DNA of 28,151 nt from JBQTKD01 sp052389435 (GTDB taxonomy: Bacteria; Actinomycetota; Actinomycetes; Sporichthyales; Sporichthyaceae): contig JBQTIB010000115.1 in NCBI GenBank assembly GCA_052389435.1, forward strand, positions 1 to 28,151, read 5' to 3'. A model generated the notes under the pieces. It saw only the letters and a program-made list of their open reading frames with translations, made no database searches and was not told where the DNA came from. Each line of letters begins with the position of its first letter. Position 1 is the stretch's first letter. Below are positions 8,494 to 16,426 of this stretch, piece by piece. A program made the position numbers and the translations under genes.

Positions 8494-8510
8494 TGTTCGT
8501 TAGACGAACA
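8494..8510. promoter_or_regulatory. IclR operator, 17-bp perfect palindrome
   Basis: TGTTCGTTAGACGAACA has perfect 7-base arms around TAG. Its arms and spacing closely match operators described for IclR-family regulators of aromatic catabolism. It lies in the 78-base gap between the divergent IclR and StyA-like genes. A -10-like GATAAT (8519-8524) stands just downstream on the plus strand, so the palindrome would cover the -35 region of the StyA operon promoter. Confidence 0.7.
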
Positions 8511-8549
8511 GGCAGTTCGATAATAGAGCACACGATGGGAGCTGCGCAC

Positions 8550-9809
8550 ATGACGAGCATCGGGATCGTCGGCAACGGCGTCTCGGCCCTGCACCTGGGC
8601 CTGTTCCTGCGCCGGCACGACGTCCCGGTCACGATCTACGCCGAGAAGACGGCCGAGGACCTCGCCGCGAGCAGGCTGCTGAACAGCGTCGCCCACCACC
8701 ACCCCACGCTGGAGCGCGAGCGGACCCTCGGGGTGCACCACTGGGACGCCGCGGAGTACGGCTACGGCTGCCACCACCACTACGTCGGCGGGCCGCATCC
8801 GATGTCCTTTCGGGGCGAGTTCGCCGCGCCGTCGAGCGCGATCGACTACCGCCTGTACCTGCCGCGGCTCATGGCCGACTTCGAAGACCGGGGCGGACGG
8901 GTCGAGATCGGCGCCGTCGGTACCGACGACCTCGGTCGGGTGAGCGCGCCGCACGACCTGCTCGTCGTCGCGGCGGGCCGGGGGCCGCTGGGGGCGATGT
9001 TCGCCCGTCGCGCCGAGAAGTCCCCGTACGACCGCCCGCAGCGGCGCCTGTGCGTCGGCCTCTTCCGTGGGGTAGCGGAGTCTGTGCCCAAGGGCGTCAC
9101 CCTCGGCATCTCCCCGGGGCACGGCGAGATGATCGAGATCCCGATGCTCACCTTCGAGGGCAGGGCCACCGCCCTGCTGTTCGAGAACATCCCCGGCGGA
9201 GACCTCGAGCTGCTGGCGGACCTGGACTACACCGCGGATCCGCAGGCCTTCGAGCAGACCGTGCTGGGCACGCTGAAGGAGCACTACCCGCAGACCTACG
9301 AACGGGTGGACGCGACGACCTTCGGTCTGTGCCGCCCCGAGGACCTCCTACAGGGCGCACTCGTTCCGCATCTGCGCGAGGACTTCGCGCGGTTGCCCAA
9401 CGGCAGGTTCGCGATCGCGATCGGCGATGCGCACTCGCTCGTGGACCCGTTGGTCGGGCAGGGCGCGAACTCGGCCTCGTACAGCGCCTGGACCGTCGGC
9501 GAGACGATCCTCGAGGACGTCGGCTTCGACGAACTGTTCTGCCGCCGCGCGGCCCGCCGCCGAGCCGACGTCGTGGAGTCCACCTCGGACTGGACCAACC
9601 TGATGATCGGCCCGCCCACCCCGCACCTGCTCGGGATGCTGATCGCGATGGCGCAGAACAAGGCGGTGTGCGACGAGTTCACCGACAACTTCGGCGCCCC
9701 GACAAAGCAGTGGTCCCACCTTGCGACCCCGGAGCGCACCGCGGCGTACCTGCGCACCCACGGACTGGACCTCGGCGAGGTGCTCGCGGCGGCGGGGATG
9801 CCCGCGTGA
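8550..9809 (+). CDS. styA: StyA-like FAD-dependent styrene/indole monooxygenase, oxygenase component
   Basis: This 419-residue flavoprotein is close in length and motif order to Pseudomonas styrene monooxygenase StyA. Visible are the dinucleotide fold GIVGNGVSALHLGLFLRRHD (third glycine of GxGxxG replaced by alanine), RLLNSVAHHH with N45 at the position of the active-site asparagine, HYYV-like HHHYVGGPHPM, the SPGHGEMIEIP segment, and the second FAD motif GDAHSLVDPLVGQGANSASYSAW (292 on). StyA epoxidises styrene or oxidises indole using FADH2 supplied by the reductase StyB. No StyB-type reductase is present nearby. The ATG at 8550 has GGGAG eight bases upstream and is preferred over the ATG at 8535. 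The next gene overlaps by GTGA. The substrate is unproven. Confidence 0.88.
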   Translation: MTSIGIVGNGVSALHLGLFLRRHDVPVTIYAEKTAEDLAASRLLNSVAHHHPTLERERTLGVHHWDAAEYGYGCHHHYVGGPHPMSFRGEFAAPSSAIDYRLYLPRLMADFEDRGGRVEIGAVGTDDLGRVSAPHDLLVVAAGRGPLGAMFARRAEKSPYDRPQRRLCVGLFRGVAESVPKGVTLGISPGHGEMIEIPMLTFEGRATALLFENIPGGDLELLADLDYTADPQAFEQTVLGTLKEHYPQTYERVDATTFGLCRPEDLLQGALVPHLREDFARLPNGRFAIAIGDAHSLVDPLVGQGANSASYSAWTVGETILEDVGFDELFCRRAARRRADVVESTSDWTNLMIGPPTPHLLGMLIAMAQNKAVCDEFTDNFGAPTKQWSHLATPERTAAYLRTHGLDLGEVLAAAGMPA

Positions 9810-10777
9810 GCGCCAAGCCCTTCGCCTCCTCTGCCGATCTCGCCGCGAAGACCGAGACGCTCGAAACGCTCGCGGACGGCGTGTGGGCGTTGACGGCCGA
9901 GGGCGATCCGAACGTCGGGGCCATCGAGGGTGAGGACTTCGTCGTCGCGTTCGAGGCCCGAGCGACCCCGGCGGCCGCCCGGGACTGGCTGGCCCGGCTG
10001 CGGGAGCTGACCGACAAGCCCGTGAAGTATCTGATTCTCAGTCACTACCACGCGGTGCGGGTTCTCGGTGCCAGCGCGTTCGACGCCCAGGCGATCGTCG
10101 CGCACGAGAACACCCGTAGGCTGATCGCCGAGCGCGGCACTCAGGACTGGGCCTCCGAGTACGGCCGGATGCCGCGGCTGTTCAAAGAGCCCGAAGGCAT
10201 CCCCGGCCTCACCTGGCCCGACGTGACCTTCGCCGACCGGCTGACGATCGACCTCGGCGGCAACCGCGGCGACCTGGTGCTCCAGTACTGCGGGCGAGGC
10301 CACACCGCCGGGGACATCGTCGCGTGGCTGCCGGGAGAACGGATCCTGTTCGCCGGCGACCTCGTCGAGGCCCAGGCCGCGCTCTACACCGGGGACGCCT
10401 TCCACGCCGACTGGTCCACCGCCACCCTGGACCGCGTCGGGGCGTTCGGGGCGGAGGTTGTCGTCGGCGGGCGGGGGATCGTGCCGCGGGGACGGGACGC
10501 GGTCGAGGCCGCCGTCGCGCAGACGCGGAACTTCCTGCTCGTCATGCGCCGCGAGGTCGGCGCCGTCCACGCCGGCGGCGGAACCCTGCGCGAGGCGTTC
10601 GAGGCGACCCACTCGGAGCTCGCGCCCCAGTACGGCGCCTGGCCGATCTTCGAACACTGCCTGCCGTTCAACGTGCAGCGACTGTGGGACGAACTCGACG
10701 GGATCGACTGGCCGCGGATCTGGACCGCCGAGCGCGACCGCGAGGTCTGGGACCAACTCCAGGCCGAGCCGGGATGA
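9806..10777 (+). CDS. Metallo-beta-lactamase-fold protein with altered metal motif
   Basis: A 323-residue MBL-fold hydrolase-like protein. The first metal motif, normally HxHxDH, reads H80-Y-H82-A-V-R: both first histidines are kept while the aspartate and third histidine are V84 and R85. The later ligands look present: GRGHTAGD (H166) and FAGDLVE (D185). Loss of the second-metal ligands suggests a single-metal enzyme or another chemistry. It is translationally coupled at both ends (GTGA with the StyA-like gene, ATGA with the FAD hydroxylase), so it should act on an intermediate of the same pathway, perhaps as a thioesterase or lactonase (inference). Start GTG at 9806. Confidence 0.85.
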   Translation: MSAKPFASSADLAAKTETLETLADGVWALTAEGDPNVGAIEGEDFVVAFEARATPAAARDWLARLRELTDKPVKYLILSHYHAVRVLGASAFDAQAIVAHENTRRLIAERGTQDWASEYGRMPRLFKEPEGIPGLTWPDVTFADRLTIDLGGNRGDLVLQYCGRGHTAGDIVAWLPGERILFAGDLVEAQAALYTGDAFHADWSTATLDRVGAFGAEVVVGGRGIVPRGRDAVEAAVAQTRNFLLVMRREVGAVHAGGGTLREAFEATHSELAPQYGAWPIFEHCLPFNVQRLWDELDGIDWPRIWTAERDREVWDQLQAEPG

Positions 10778-12363
10778 GCGTTGCCGTTGTCGGCAACGGC
10801 CCCGTCGGGCAGACCACCGCCCTGCTGCTCGCGAAGTGGCGGGTGCCCGTCGTCCTGCTCGACGCGCGTCCGTTCCGCGACCGCGAGGGCTCCCGCGCGA
10901 TCTGCCAACAGCGCGACGTCCTCGACGTGTGGGACTCCCTCGGTGCGGGGACGATCGCGCAGGAAGGCCTGACCTGGACCACCGCGCGCACCTTCCACGG
11001 GACGCGCGAACTCCACTCGTGGTCCTTCGTCGACCGCGGGCGCTCGCCGCTGCCGCCCTTCGTCAACCTCGCCCAGCACCGCACCGAGGCCGTCCTCGAC
11101 GAACTGATTGCCCGTCAGCCGCTGATCGACGTGCGCTGGAACCGCGAAGTTCTCGACCTCGAGCAGGACGCCGCCGGCGTGCGCCTGCACTGCGCCGCCG
11201 AGGACGTGGCGGCCGACTTCGCCGTCGTCGCCGCGGGAGCGCACGCACGCGGGCTGCGCGATTGCCTCGGCGTGCGCTTCGAGGGCGAGAGCTTCGGGGA
11301 CCGCTTCCTCATCTGCGACGTCCGCGTCGACCTGCCCGACTGGGCGAGCGAGCGGCGGTTCTACTTCGACCCGCCGTGGAATCCCGGCCGTCAGGTGCTC
11401 GTCCACCCCACGCCGGACGGGATCTTCCGCCTCGACTGGCAGGTGCCGGCCGACTTCGACCTCGAGGCCGACGACCTCGAGCGCCGCGTCGAGTCGATCG
11501 TGGGAGAGGCGCCCTACGAGATCGTGTGGCGCACCGTGTACCGGTTCTCCTCGCTGCTGGCAGATCGGCTGCGCGTCGGACGCGTCCTGCTCGCCGGCGA
11601 CGCCGCGCACCTCATGGCACCGTTCGGCGCGCGGGGCCTGAACTCCGGCGTGGCCGACGCGGAGAACGCCGCCTGGAAAGTGGCCGCGGTCTACCACGGC
11701 TGGGCGCCGCCGGAGCTGCTGGAGACCTACGAACTCGAACGCCGCGCGGCGGCGCTGGAGAACCTGACCGTGACCGGCGCGACCATGCGCTTGCTCGCCC
11801 CCGCGGACGAAGCGCAGTGGACCGCGCGCCGCCAACTGCTGGCCGCGGCAGCGGCGGATCCGGCGGCCGCCGCGGCCATCGACTCCGGACGCTTCGCCGA
11901 GCCGTACTGGTACGTCGACTCCCCGCTGACCACGCCGTGCCCGGCCCGTCCGTTCGCCGGCCGCCCACCCAAGGGGCACGCTCCGGCGCCTGGACCGGGA
12001 ATCCTGATTCCCGACGTGCCGATCGGTTCGACGCGGCTGCGCCGCCTGGTGCGCGACGGAATCCTCGTGCTCGTCACCGGCGGCTTCGACGCCGACGCCC
12101 TGGCGAAGGAGGTCGCCGCCGCGGTCTCCGCGCCCGCCCGCACGCTGTATTTCACCGACCAAGCCATGACTGTGGGGGATGACAACCCCCACAGTCATGC
12201 CTTCGACCTTGGGGACGGGGAGGAGGTCCGGGAGGTGTTGGGCGCGGGGCCCGACGAGGCGTGGGTCGTGCGGCCCGACGGGCACGTCGCCGCGGTGGTG
12301 CGCGCCGCCGAGGGAGCGGCCGGGGTGGTCGCGGCCGTACGGCGGGCGCTCGCCCTGGGCTAG
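10774..12363 (+). CDS. PHBH-type FAD-dependent aromatic hydroxylase
   Basis: The 529-residue protein belongs to the class A flavoprotein hydroxylases (MhpA/PheA/TfdB relatives). The N-terminus VAVVGNGPVGQTTALLLAKW is the FAD Rossmann motif, GSRAICQQRDVLDVWDSLG matches MhpA-like enzymes, and VLLAGDAAHLMAPFGARGLNSGVADAENAAWK is the GD motif. A thioredoxin-like C-terminal domain follows from about 410. Such enzymes ortho-hydroxylate phenolic rings with NAD(P)H. The ATG overlaps the MBL gene stop (ATGA). Near the C-terminus (about residues 464-476) the residues AMTVGDDNPHSHA are encoded by a perfect inverted repeat that looks inserted in frame. The substrate is unknown; a product of the StyA-like step is a natural guess. 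Confidence 0.88.
   Translation: MSVAVVGNGPVGQTTALLLAKWRVPVVLLDARPFRDREGSRAICQQRDVLDVWDSLGAGTIAQEGLTWTTARTFHGTRELHSWSFVDRGRSPLPPFVNLAQHRTEAVLDELIARQPLIDVRWNREVLDLEQDAAGVRLHCAAEDVAADFAVVAAGAHARGLRDCLGVRFEGESFGDRFLICDVRVDLPDWASERRFYFDPPWNPGRQVLVHPTPDGIFRLDWQVPADFDLEADDLERRVESIVGEAPYEIVWRTVYRFSSLLADRLRVGRVLLAGDAAHLMAPFGARGLNSGVADAENAAWKVAAVYHGWAPPELLETYELERRAAALENLTVTGATMRLLAPADEAQWTARRQLLAAAAADPAAAAAIDSGRFAEPYWYVDSPLTTPCPARPFAGRPPKGHAPAPGPGILIPDVPIGSTRLRRLVRDGILVLVTGGFDADALAKEVAAAVSAPARTLYFTDQAMTVGDDNPHSHAFDLGDGEEVREVLGAGPDEAWVVRPDGHVAAVVRAAEGAAGVVAAVRRALALG
12165..12199. repeat. Perfect 14-bp inverted repeat inside the FAD hydroxylase gene
   Basis: CATGACTGTGGGGG (12165-12178) is followed by a 7-base loop ATGACAA and the exact complement CCCCCACAGTCATG (12186-12199). 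The 35-base unit keeps the reading frame and lies in a surface-loop-like part of the C-terminal domain. Its base composition and perfect symmetry differ from flanking coding DNA, so it looks like a REP-like or mini-mobile palindrome rather than ordinary coding sequence. No second copy was noticed in this window. Confidence 0.75.
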
Positions 12364-12372
12364 GGTGCCGCG

Positions 12373-13161
12373 GTGCTGATCCTGCTGCCGCCGTCCGAGG
12401 GCAAGGCTGCGCCCCGACGCGGCGCCCCAGTCGACCTCGAGGCGTTGGCGCTCGGGCCCGCACTGCACTCCGCGCGGCAGGCGGTACTCGGCGCGCTGCT
12501 CGCGCTGTGCGACGGCCCGGTCGAGGAGGCCGCGCGCGTGCTGGACCTCCCGCCCGGCCTCGTGGGGGAGATCGCGCGCAATCGCGCCCTGCGCACGGCC
12601 CCGACGGCGAGCGCGGCGAAGGTCTACACCGGCGTGCTGTTCGAGCACCTTGGCCTCGAAACCCTCGACGCCGCAGCGAAAAGGCGAGCGAACCGCACGG
12701 TGCTTATCGCCAGCGGTCTGTGGGGCGTCGTCGCCCCCGGAGATCGCATCCCGGCCTACCGACTGTCCGGGGCGGTGTCGCTGCCGCCCCTCGGCGCATT
12801 GGCCGGCCACTGGCGTCCGGCCCTCGGCGCGGCGCTGCCCGAACGTGTCGGCCGCGGTCTGCTGCTGGACCTGCGTTCGGGCACCTACGCGAACGCCTGG
12901 CGACCGACTGGCCCGCTGGCCGAGCGAACCGTCAGCGTCAAGATCACGCAGAACGGCCGAGTCGTCTCGCACCACAACAAGGCCACCAAGGGTCTGCTGG
13001 CGCGGGCCCTGCTCACCGCCGGTCTCGACCCGCGCACGCCCGAGGCGCTCGCGGAGGCCTGCCGGGAACTCGGCTTCGCCGCGGTGCTGGCCCCCGCGAC
13101 GTCGGGGAAGTCGCGCGAACTCACCGTCGACGAAGCGAGTGAGCCCGGCGCTGCTCGCTAG
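12373..13161 (+). CDS. yaaA: YaaA-family (DUF328) peroxide stress protein
   Basis: A 262-residue protein beginning MLILLPPSEGKAAP, the hallmark N-terminus of YaaA. Further family features are ASGLWGVVAPGDRIPAYRLSG, LLLDLRSGTYANAW and VKITQNGRVVSHHNKATKG. E. coli YaaA lowers free iron and protects DNA during peroxide stress; the fold is DNA-binding. The start is GTG at 12373, nine bases after the FAD hydroxylase stop, so read-through from that operon is likely. The gene end overlaps the convergent lipoprotein gene by 4 bases. Placement after two oxygen-activating flavoenzymes may be chance, as YaaA is widespread. Confidence 0.92.
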   Translation: MLILLPPSEGKAAPRRGAPVDLEALALGPALHSARQAVLGALLALCDGPVEEAARVLDLPPGLVGEIARNRALRTAPTASAAKVYTGVLFEHLGLETLDAAAKRRANRTVLIASGLWGVVAPGDRIPAYRLSGAVSLPPLGALAGHWRPALGAALPERVGRGLLLDLRSGTYANAWRPTGPLAERTVSVKITQNGRVVSHHNKATKGLLARALLTAGLDPRTPEALAEACRELGFAAVLAPATSGKSRELTVDEASEPGAAR

Positions 13162-13682
13162 GGAACCTTCGGCTCGCCCTTGAGCGTCACCGCGTCGGAG
13201 ACCTCGACCTTTGTTTCGACGGTGGTGATCGGCGGCTGGTTCTCGGCACCCGGCCGAAACAGCGCGGCGGAGAACTCCCACGTGCCCGGACCGCCGACGA
13301 TTCCCAGGCACCGGTAGATCCCGCGTTCCACCTCGGGGTCGTTGGCGTTGACGTCCGAACAACCCGCGGGCTCTTCGGCCGGCTTCTGCCCCGGCCGGTT
13401 GAAGGTCATGAACACGCCGTAGCCGGTCACCGGCGGGCTGCCGTCCTTCTGCTTCACGGTCACCTGCACCGTGACGTAGTTCGTCGAACTCGACTTGCAC
13501 GTCGCGACGGGGCAGCGCTTGATCGTCACCCGCAGCTTGTTCGGGTCGAAGGCGTCGGGGGACACCGGCGGCGCCTGCGCCGCTTCGTCGGCGGCCGCAT
13601 CGGCCGCCTGCTGAATCGGGTCCACCTTGCCGCACCCCGCCGTTGCCAGGGCCAAGGCGATGACGACCGCCGCGGTGCGCAT
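13158..13682 (-). CDS. Putative lipoprotein
   Basis: A 174-residue product with a lipoprotein signal peptide: MRTAAVVIALALATAGC, with C17 as the lipidation cysteine. The mature part has an alanine-rich linker and a beta-rich domain with several further cysteines (around RCPVATCKS, AGCSDV and YRCLGIVGG), which suggests disulfides outside the membrane. I do not recognise the family. The ATG at 13682 is preceded on the minus strand by AGGAG. It lies downstream of the secreted repeat protein on the same strand, with a hairpin between them. Confidence 0.7.
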   Translation of the reverse strand: MRTAAVVIALALATAGCGKVDPIQQAADAAADEAAQAPPVSPDAFDPNKLRVTIKRCPVATCKSSSTNYVTVQVTVKQKDGSPPVTGYGVFMTFNRPGQKPAEEPAGCSDVNANDPEVERGIYRCLGIVGGPGTWEFSAALFRPGAENQPPITTVETKVEVSDAVTLKGEPKVP

Positions 13683-13785
13683 GTCACTCCTGTCGTCGGA
13701 CGACGGATCCTGCCCGGAAGCCTACGGTTACCCCCGGTCGGGTCCGCGAACCGGCCGCCCGCCGCGACCGTGTTCAACGCCCGAA

Positions 13786-13812
13786 GGCCGGCCCGAAGAA
13801 TCCGGACCGGCC
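13786..13812 (-). terminator. Candidate terminator of the decapeptide-repeat protein gene
   Basis: Arms GGCCGGCCCG (13786-13795) and CGGACCGGCC (13803-13812) form a 10-bp stem, one pair being a wobble in RNA, with a 7-base loop. It lies 18 bases after the stop of the minus-strand secreted protein. There is no long T-run, as is common in high-GC actinobacteria. Confidence 0.45.
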
Positions 13813-13829
13813 AGCGGGGTGAAGCGGTA

Positions 13830-15059
13830 CTAGGAGACGGTGCGCTCGATGACGCCGCGGGCCTCGAAGTCGTAGACCTTGGTGCCGATCGTGAGCGCGT
13901 CGACCGCTCCGTGGAACTCGAGGTCGCGTCCCTTGCTGACGCCGACGCTGTAGACGGCTGCGTTCTCGCCCAGCGCGGCGACGGCCTCGTCCAGGGTGCA
14001 CTGGTCGGCCGCTTCGCAGTTGGTGTCCGCACCCGTGGCGCCGGTGAAGTACCAGAAGCCGTCGGTCGCCAGGAACTCGGTCCAGTCGCCGGGCGAGGCC
14101 GCCTTGGTCGGGACGAAGTTCAGGGTGGTGTAGGTGCGGCTGGGCAGGTCGGGGTTGAGCTCGACGGCGATGTTCGGCAGGTTGTTCGCGCCGCGGTCGG
14201 CGTTCTCCTTGGTCGTGTACACCCAGAAGCTCGGGGCGCCGAGGGTCGCCGGGTCGGCGCCGACGAAGTCGACCTCGTTGCCGAACGCGGCCTTCGACGC
14301 GGTGTTGCCGTCGGTGCCGGGGATCTGACCCACGACGTTGATCTCCAGGCTGCCGGTGCCCATCGGCGGCGCGGCGTCCAGACCGAAGTTGGCGGCGTAC
14401 GGGCCGTTGCGCAGCTGGGTCGTGGCCGAGCCGAGCACGTTGCGCAGGATGTTGCCCCAGTTGGTGGTGACGAGCTGGGCGTCCTCGAGGCCCTCGACCT
14501 TGGTCTCGAGCGCGTCGACGCGAGTGGCCAGCGTCTGGAGGTCCGCCTCGATCCTCGCGGCGTCCGCGATGACGTCGTCGAGGTTGCCCTCGGCCGCCGC
14601 CACCCGAGCCGCCAGCGCGGTCAGGTCGTCCTGGGCCTTCTTGATGTCGGCCGCGAGGGCGACGTCCGCAGCCTCGAGGGAGTCGAGAGTGTCGAAGACC
14701 TCGATCTCCTCGAGCACCGAAAGGATGCCGGCGACGAGCTGGTTGAGCGCCTTGTCCGACATGTCCTTGAGCTCGATGGAGCCGTTGCGGATCTCGGTGC
14801 TGCGGATGGTGTTGTTCGCGATGTCCTCCCACGTGACGGTGTTGGTCTTGATGTCGCGTCCGGTGACCGAACCGTTCTTGATGTCGGAGCCGGAGACGGT
14901 GCCGTTCTTGATGTCCGCACCGGAGAGCGAGTTGTTCTTGACGTCGGCGCCGGTGATGAAGGCGTCCGCGGCGGCCTGGCCGCCGAAGCCGAGGGCGACG
15001 GCGCCGACGGTGATGGCCGCGATGACGGTCGGGCGGCGAAGAGCGGTACGAACGTTCAT
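13830..15059 (-). CDS. Secreted decapeptide-repeat and coiled-coil protein
   Basis: A 409-residue exported protein with a signal peptide (about 1-32, ending GGQAAADA). Residues 31-100 are seven consecutive 10-residue units with consensus KNGSVxGxDI, in exact register (units end DV, DI, DI, DI, DI, EI and DM). A long alanine/leucine/aspartate-rich coiled coil follows (about 105-195), then a beta-rich C-terminal domain with one visible cysteine pair (NCEAADQC). Such repeats, read as stacked short beta strands, occur in secreted actinobacterial surface proteins of unknown role. The ATG at 15059 has GGGGGATCACA upstream; a longer upstream frame would remove the signal from the N-terminus. The function is unknown. 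Confidence 0.78.
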   Translation of the reverse strand: MNVRTALRRPTVIAAITVGAVALGFGGQAAADAFITGADVKNNSLSGADIKNGTVSGSDIKNGSVTGRDIKTNTVTWEDIANNTIRSTEIRNGSIELKDMSDKALNQLVAGILSVLEEIEVFDTLDSLEAADVALAADIKKAQDDLTALAARVAAAEGNLDDVIADAARIEADLQTLATRVDALETKVEGLEDAQLVTTNWGNILRNVLGSATTQLRNGPYAANFGLDAAPPMGTGSLEINVVGQIPGTDGNTASKAAFGNEVDFVGADPATLGAPSFWVYTTKENADRGANNLPNIAVELNPDLPSRTYTTLNFVPTKAASPGDWTEFLATDGFWYFTGATGADTNCEAADQCTLDEAVAALGENAAVYSVGVSKGRDLEFHGAVDALTIGTKVYDFEARGVIERTVS

Positions 15060-15186
15060 TGTGATCCCCCGTGTTGAGTTCCCTTTACCGGCCCAACCGG
15101 CCGGCGATGACTCAATCTTGCGGGGAGGCAAAGGATCCGACATCGGACGTTTAGTTCGTGCGGAATGGGATCTTCGTGGGGCGAAC

Positions 15187-15204
15187 ATCGGCCGAACGGC
15201 CGAT
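15187..15204. repeat. 18-bp palindrome upstream of the secreted repeat protein
   Basis: ATCGGCCG-AA-CGGCCGAT is a perfect 8-base inverted repeat with a 2-base centre. It lies between the alkene operon end and the secreted protein start, on the upstream side of the latter. It may be an operator for that gene. Confidence 0.4.
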
Positions 15205-15240
15205 AACGGATGAAAGCCGCGGCCGCGGCCCACGCAGTGC

Positions 15241-15288
15241 GGCGCCCGCCGAACCCCGGCCCCGCAGGGTCGGTGGACGGCGGACGCC
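15241..15288 (-). terminator. Candidate terminator of the alkene/epoxide operon
   Basis: Downstream of the epoxyalkane:CoM transferase stop, arms GGCGCCCGCCG (15241-15251) and CGGCGGACGCC (15278-15288) can form an 11-bp stem with one G-U pair, with a 26-base loop that is itself GC-rich. A second stem follows at about 15216-15229 and ends in TTTC on the transcribed strand. No classical T-run is present. Confidence 0.4.
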
Positions 15289-15303
15289 GCTTGCTGCGAT
15301 GGG

Positions 15304-16407
15304 TTAGTGGGCCAGTTCCGCTCGCACGATCGCGGCGCCGTCGGCCAGGGCGCGGAGCTTGCCCTGCGCCACCATGCGCGGCAGGTTGATCAATCCGCAG
15401 TCGGTGCCCACGCCGAGGCGTTCGGCCGGCACGAACTCCATGACCGCACGGATGCGGTCGGCGACCTCGTCGGCCGTTTCGGTGATCGTGCTCTTGACGT
15501 CGATGACGCCGGCGACGAAGGGCTTGTCCCACTCGGCGTCGATCAGCGGCTTGAGGTCGTCTGGACCGGTGCGGCCGACCTCGTAGTTCAGCGCGCTGAC
15601 GTTCAGGCCCTTGACCTGCGGGAAGACCGCGTGCGCCCGGTGGGTGCCCGCGTGCCGGTCGCGGGTGCCGAGGACGGAGGCGTTCCAGACGTCCTTCTCC
15701 TTGTCGTCGGGCGCGTAGCCCGGCGTGCCCGAGTAGTTGCCCCAGCACGTGTGCACCCACACGTCGCAGCCGACGCCCTCGACGGCGGTGTTGAACGCGT
15801 CGACCTCCCAGTCGCCCATGCCGTAGGGCCAGACGAACTCGTCCATCTGGATGATGTCGCAGCCGTTGTCGGCGAGCTGCTTGAAGTCCTCGTTGAGCGC
15901 CTTCGCGATGGCCTGGGACAGCTTCTTGATGTCCCCGTAGTGGGTGTCGGTCGCTGCGGCCGCCAGCACGCCGACGCCGCAGTAGGAGACCTTCACCGGC
16001 TTCTTGGTCGCCTTGCGGACCGCGCGCAGCGTGGCCAGGTGGAACGGGTGCTCGCGCGTGATGTCGCCGATGCAGGTGGGGGAGTAGAGGGTGGAGTAGA
16101 TCGGCAGCGGGATGGGCGGGCCGGACATCTTGAAGCCGGTCATCCGCTCGTAGTAGTGGTACACGAAGCCCGCGTAGGCGCTGTCTCCGCCGAAGACCTT
16201 GCCGTCGGAGATGATGTCCATCCCCGCCATCTCCTGGTCGTGGACGATCGCCAGCACGGCGTCTTCGAGTGCCTCGCGGCTGATCGTGTCGTAGACGAAC
16301 TCGCCCTTCGGGTACACGGCGAACGCCTGCCCGTCGTACCACTTCGGGTTCGGGTAGTTCCCGACCATCGAGGTGGGCAGCAGGATGTCCTGGTTTCCGA
16401 CTCGCAT
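15304..16407 (-). CDS. etnE: Epoxyalkane:coenzyme M transferase (EaCoMT)
   Basis: A 367-residue MetE-C-like zinc enzyme, as long as known EaCoMTs (XecA/EtnE). It opens aliphatic epoxides with coenzyme M thiolate to give 2-hydroxyalkyl-CoM. The thiol-activating zinc ligands of the family (HxC...C) are visible as H219 and C221 (VHTCWGN) and C337 (GTDCGLI). The N-terminus LLPTSMVGNYPNPKWYD and IIQMDEFVWPY are characteristic of this family within the MetE superfamily. The ATG at 16407 has GAGGAG upstream. It is the last gene of the operon, 19 bases after the dehydrogenase. In mycobacterial ethene degraders the homologue precedes the monooxygenase genes. Called xecA in Xanthobacter. Confidence 0.93.
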   Translation of the reverse strand: MRVGNQDILLPTSMVGNYPNPKWYDGQAFAVYPKGEFVYDTISREALEDAVLAIVHDQEMAGMDIISDGKVFGGDSAYAGFVYHYYERMTGFKMSGPPIPLPIYSTLYSPTCIGDITREHPFHLATLRAVRKATKKPVKVSYCGVGVLAAAATDTHYGDIKKLSQAIAKALNEDFKQLADNGCDIIQMDEFVWPYGMGDWEVDAFNTAVEGVGCDVWVHTCWGNYSGTPGYAPDDKEKDVWNASVLGTRDRHAGTHRAHAVFPQVKGLNVSALNYEVGRTGPDDLKPLIDAEWDKPFVAGVIDVKSTITETADEVADRIRAVMEFVPAERLGVGTDCGLINLPRMVAQGKLRALADGAAIVRAELAH

Positions 16408-16426
16408 GGGGCCATCTCCTCGGGCT

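Noticed and set aside
10384..13635. A 1083-residue open frame on the minus strand opposite the MBL, FAD hydroxylase and YaaA genes
   Set aside because: It is opposite well-recognised genes and has Arg/Gly/Ala/Asp-rich composition with no domain motif; a typical high-GC shadow frame.
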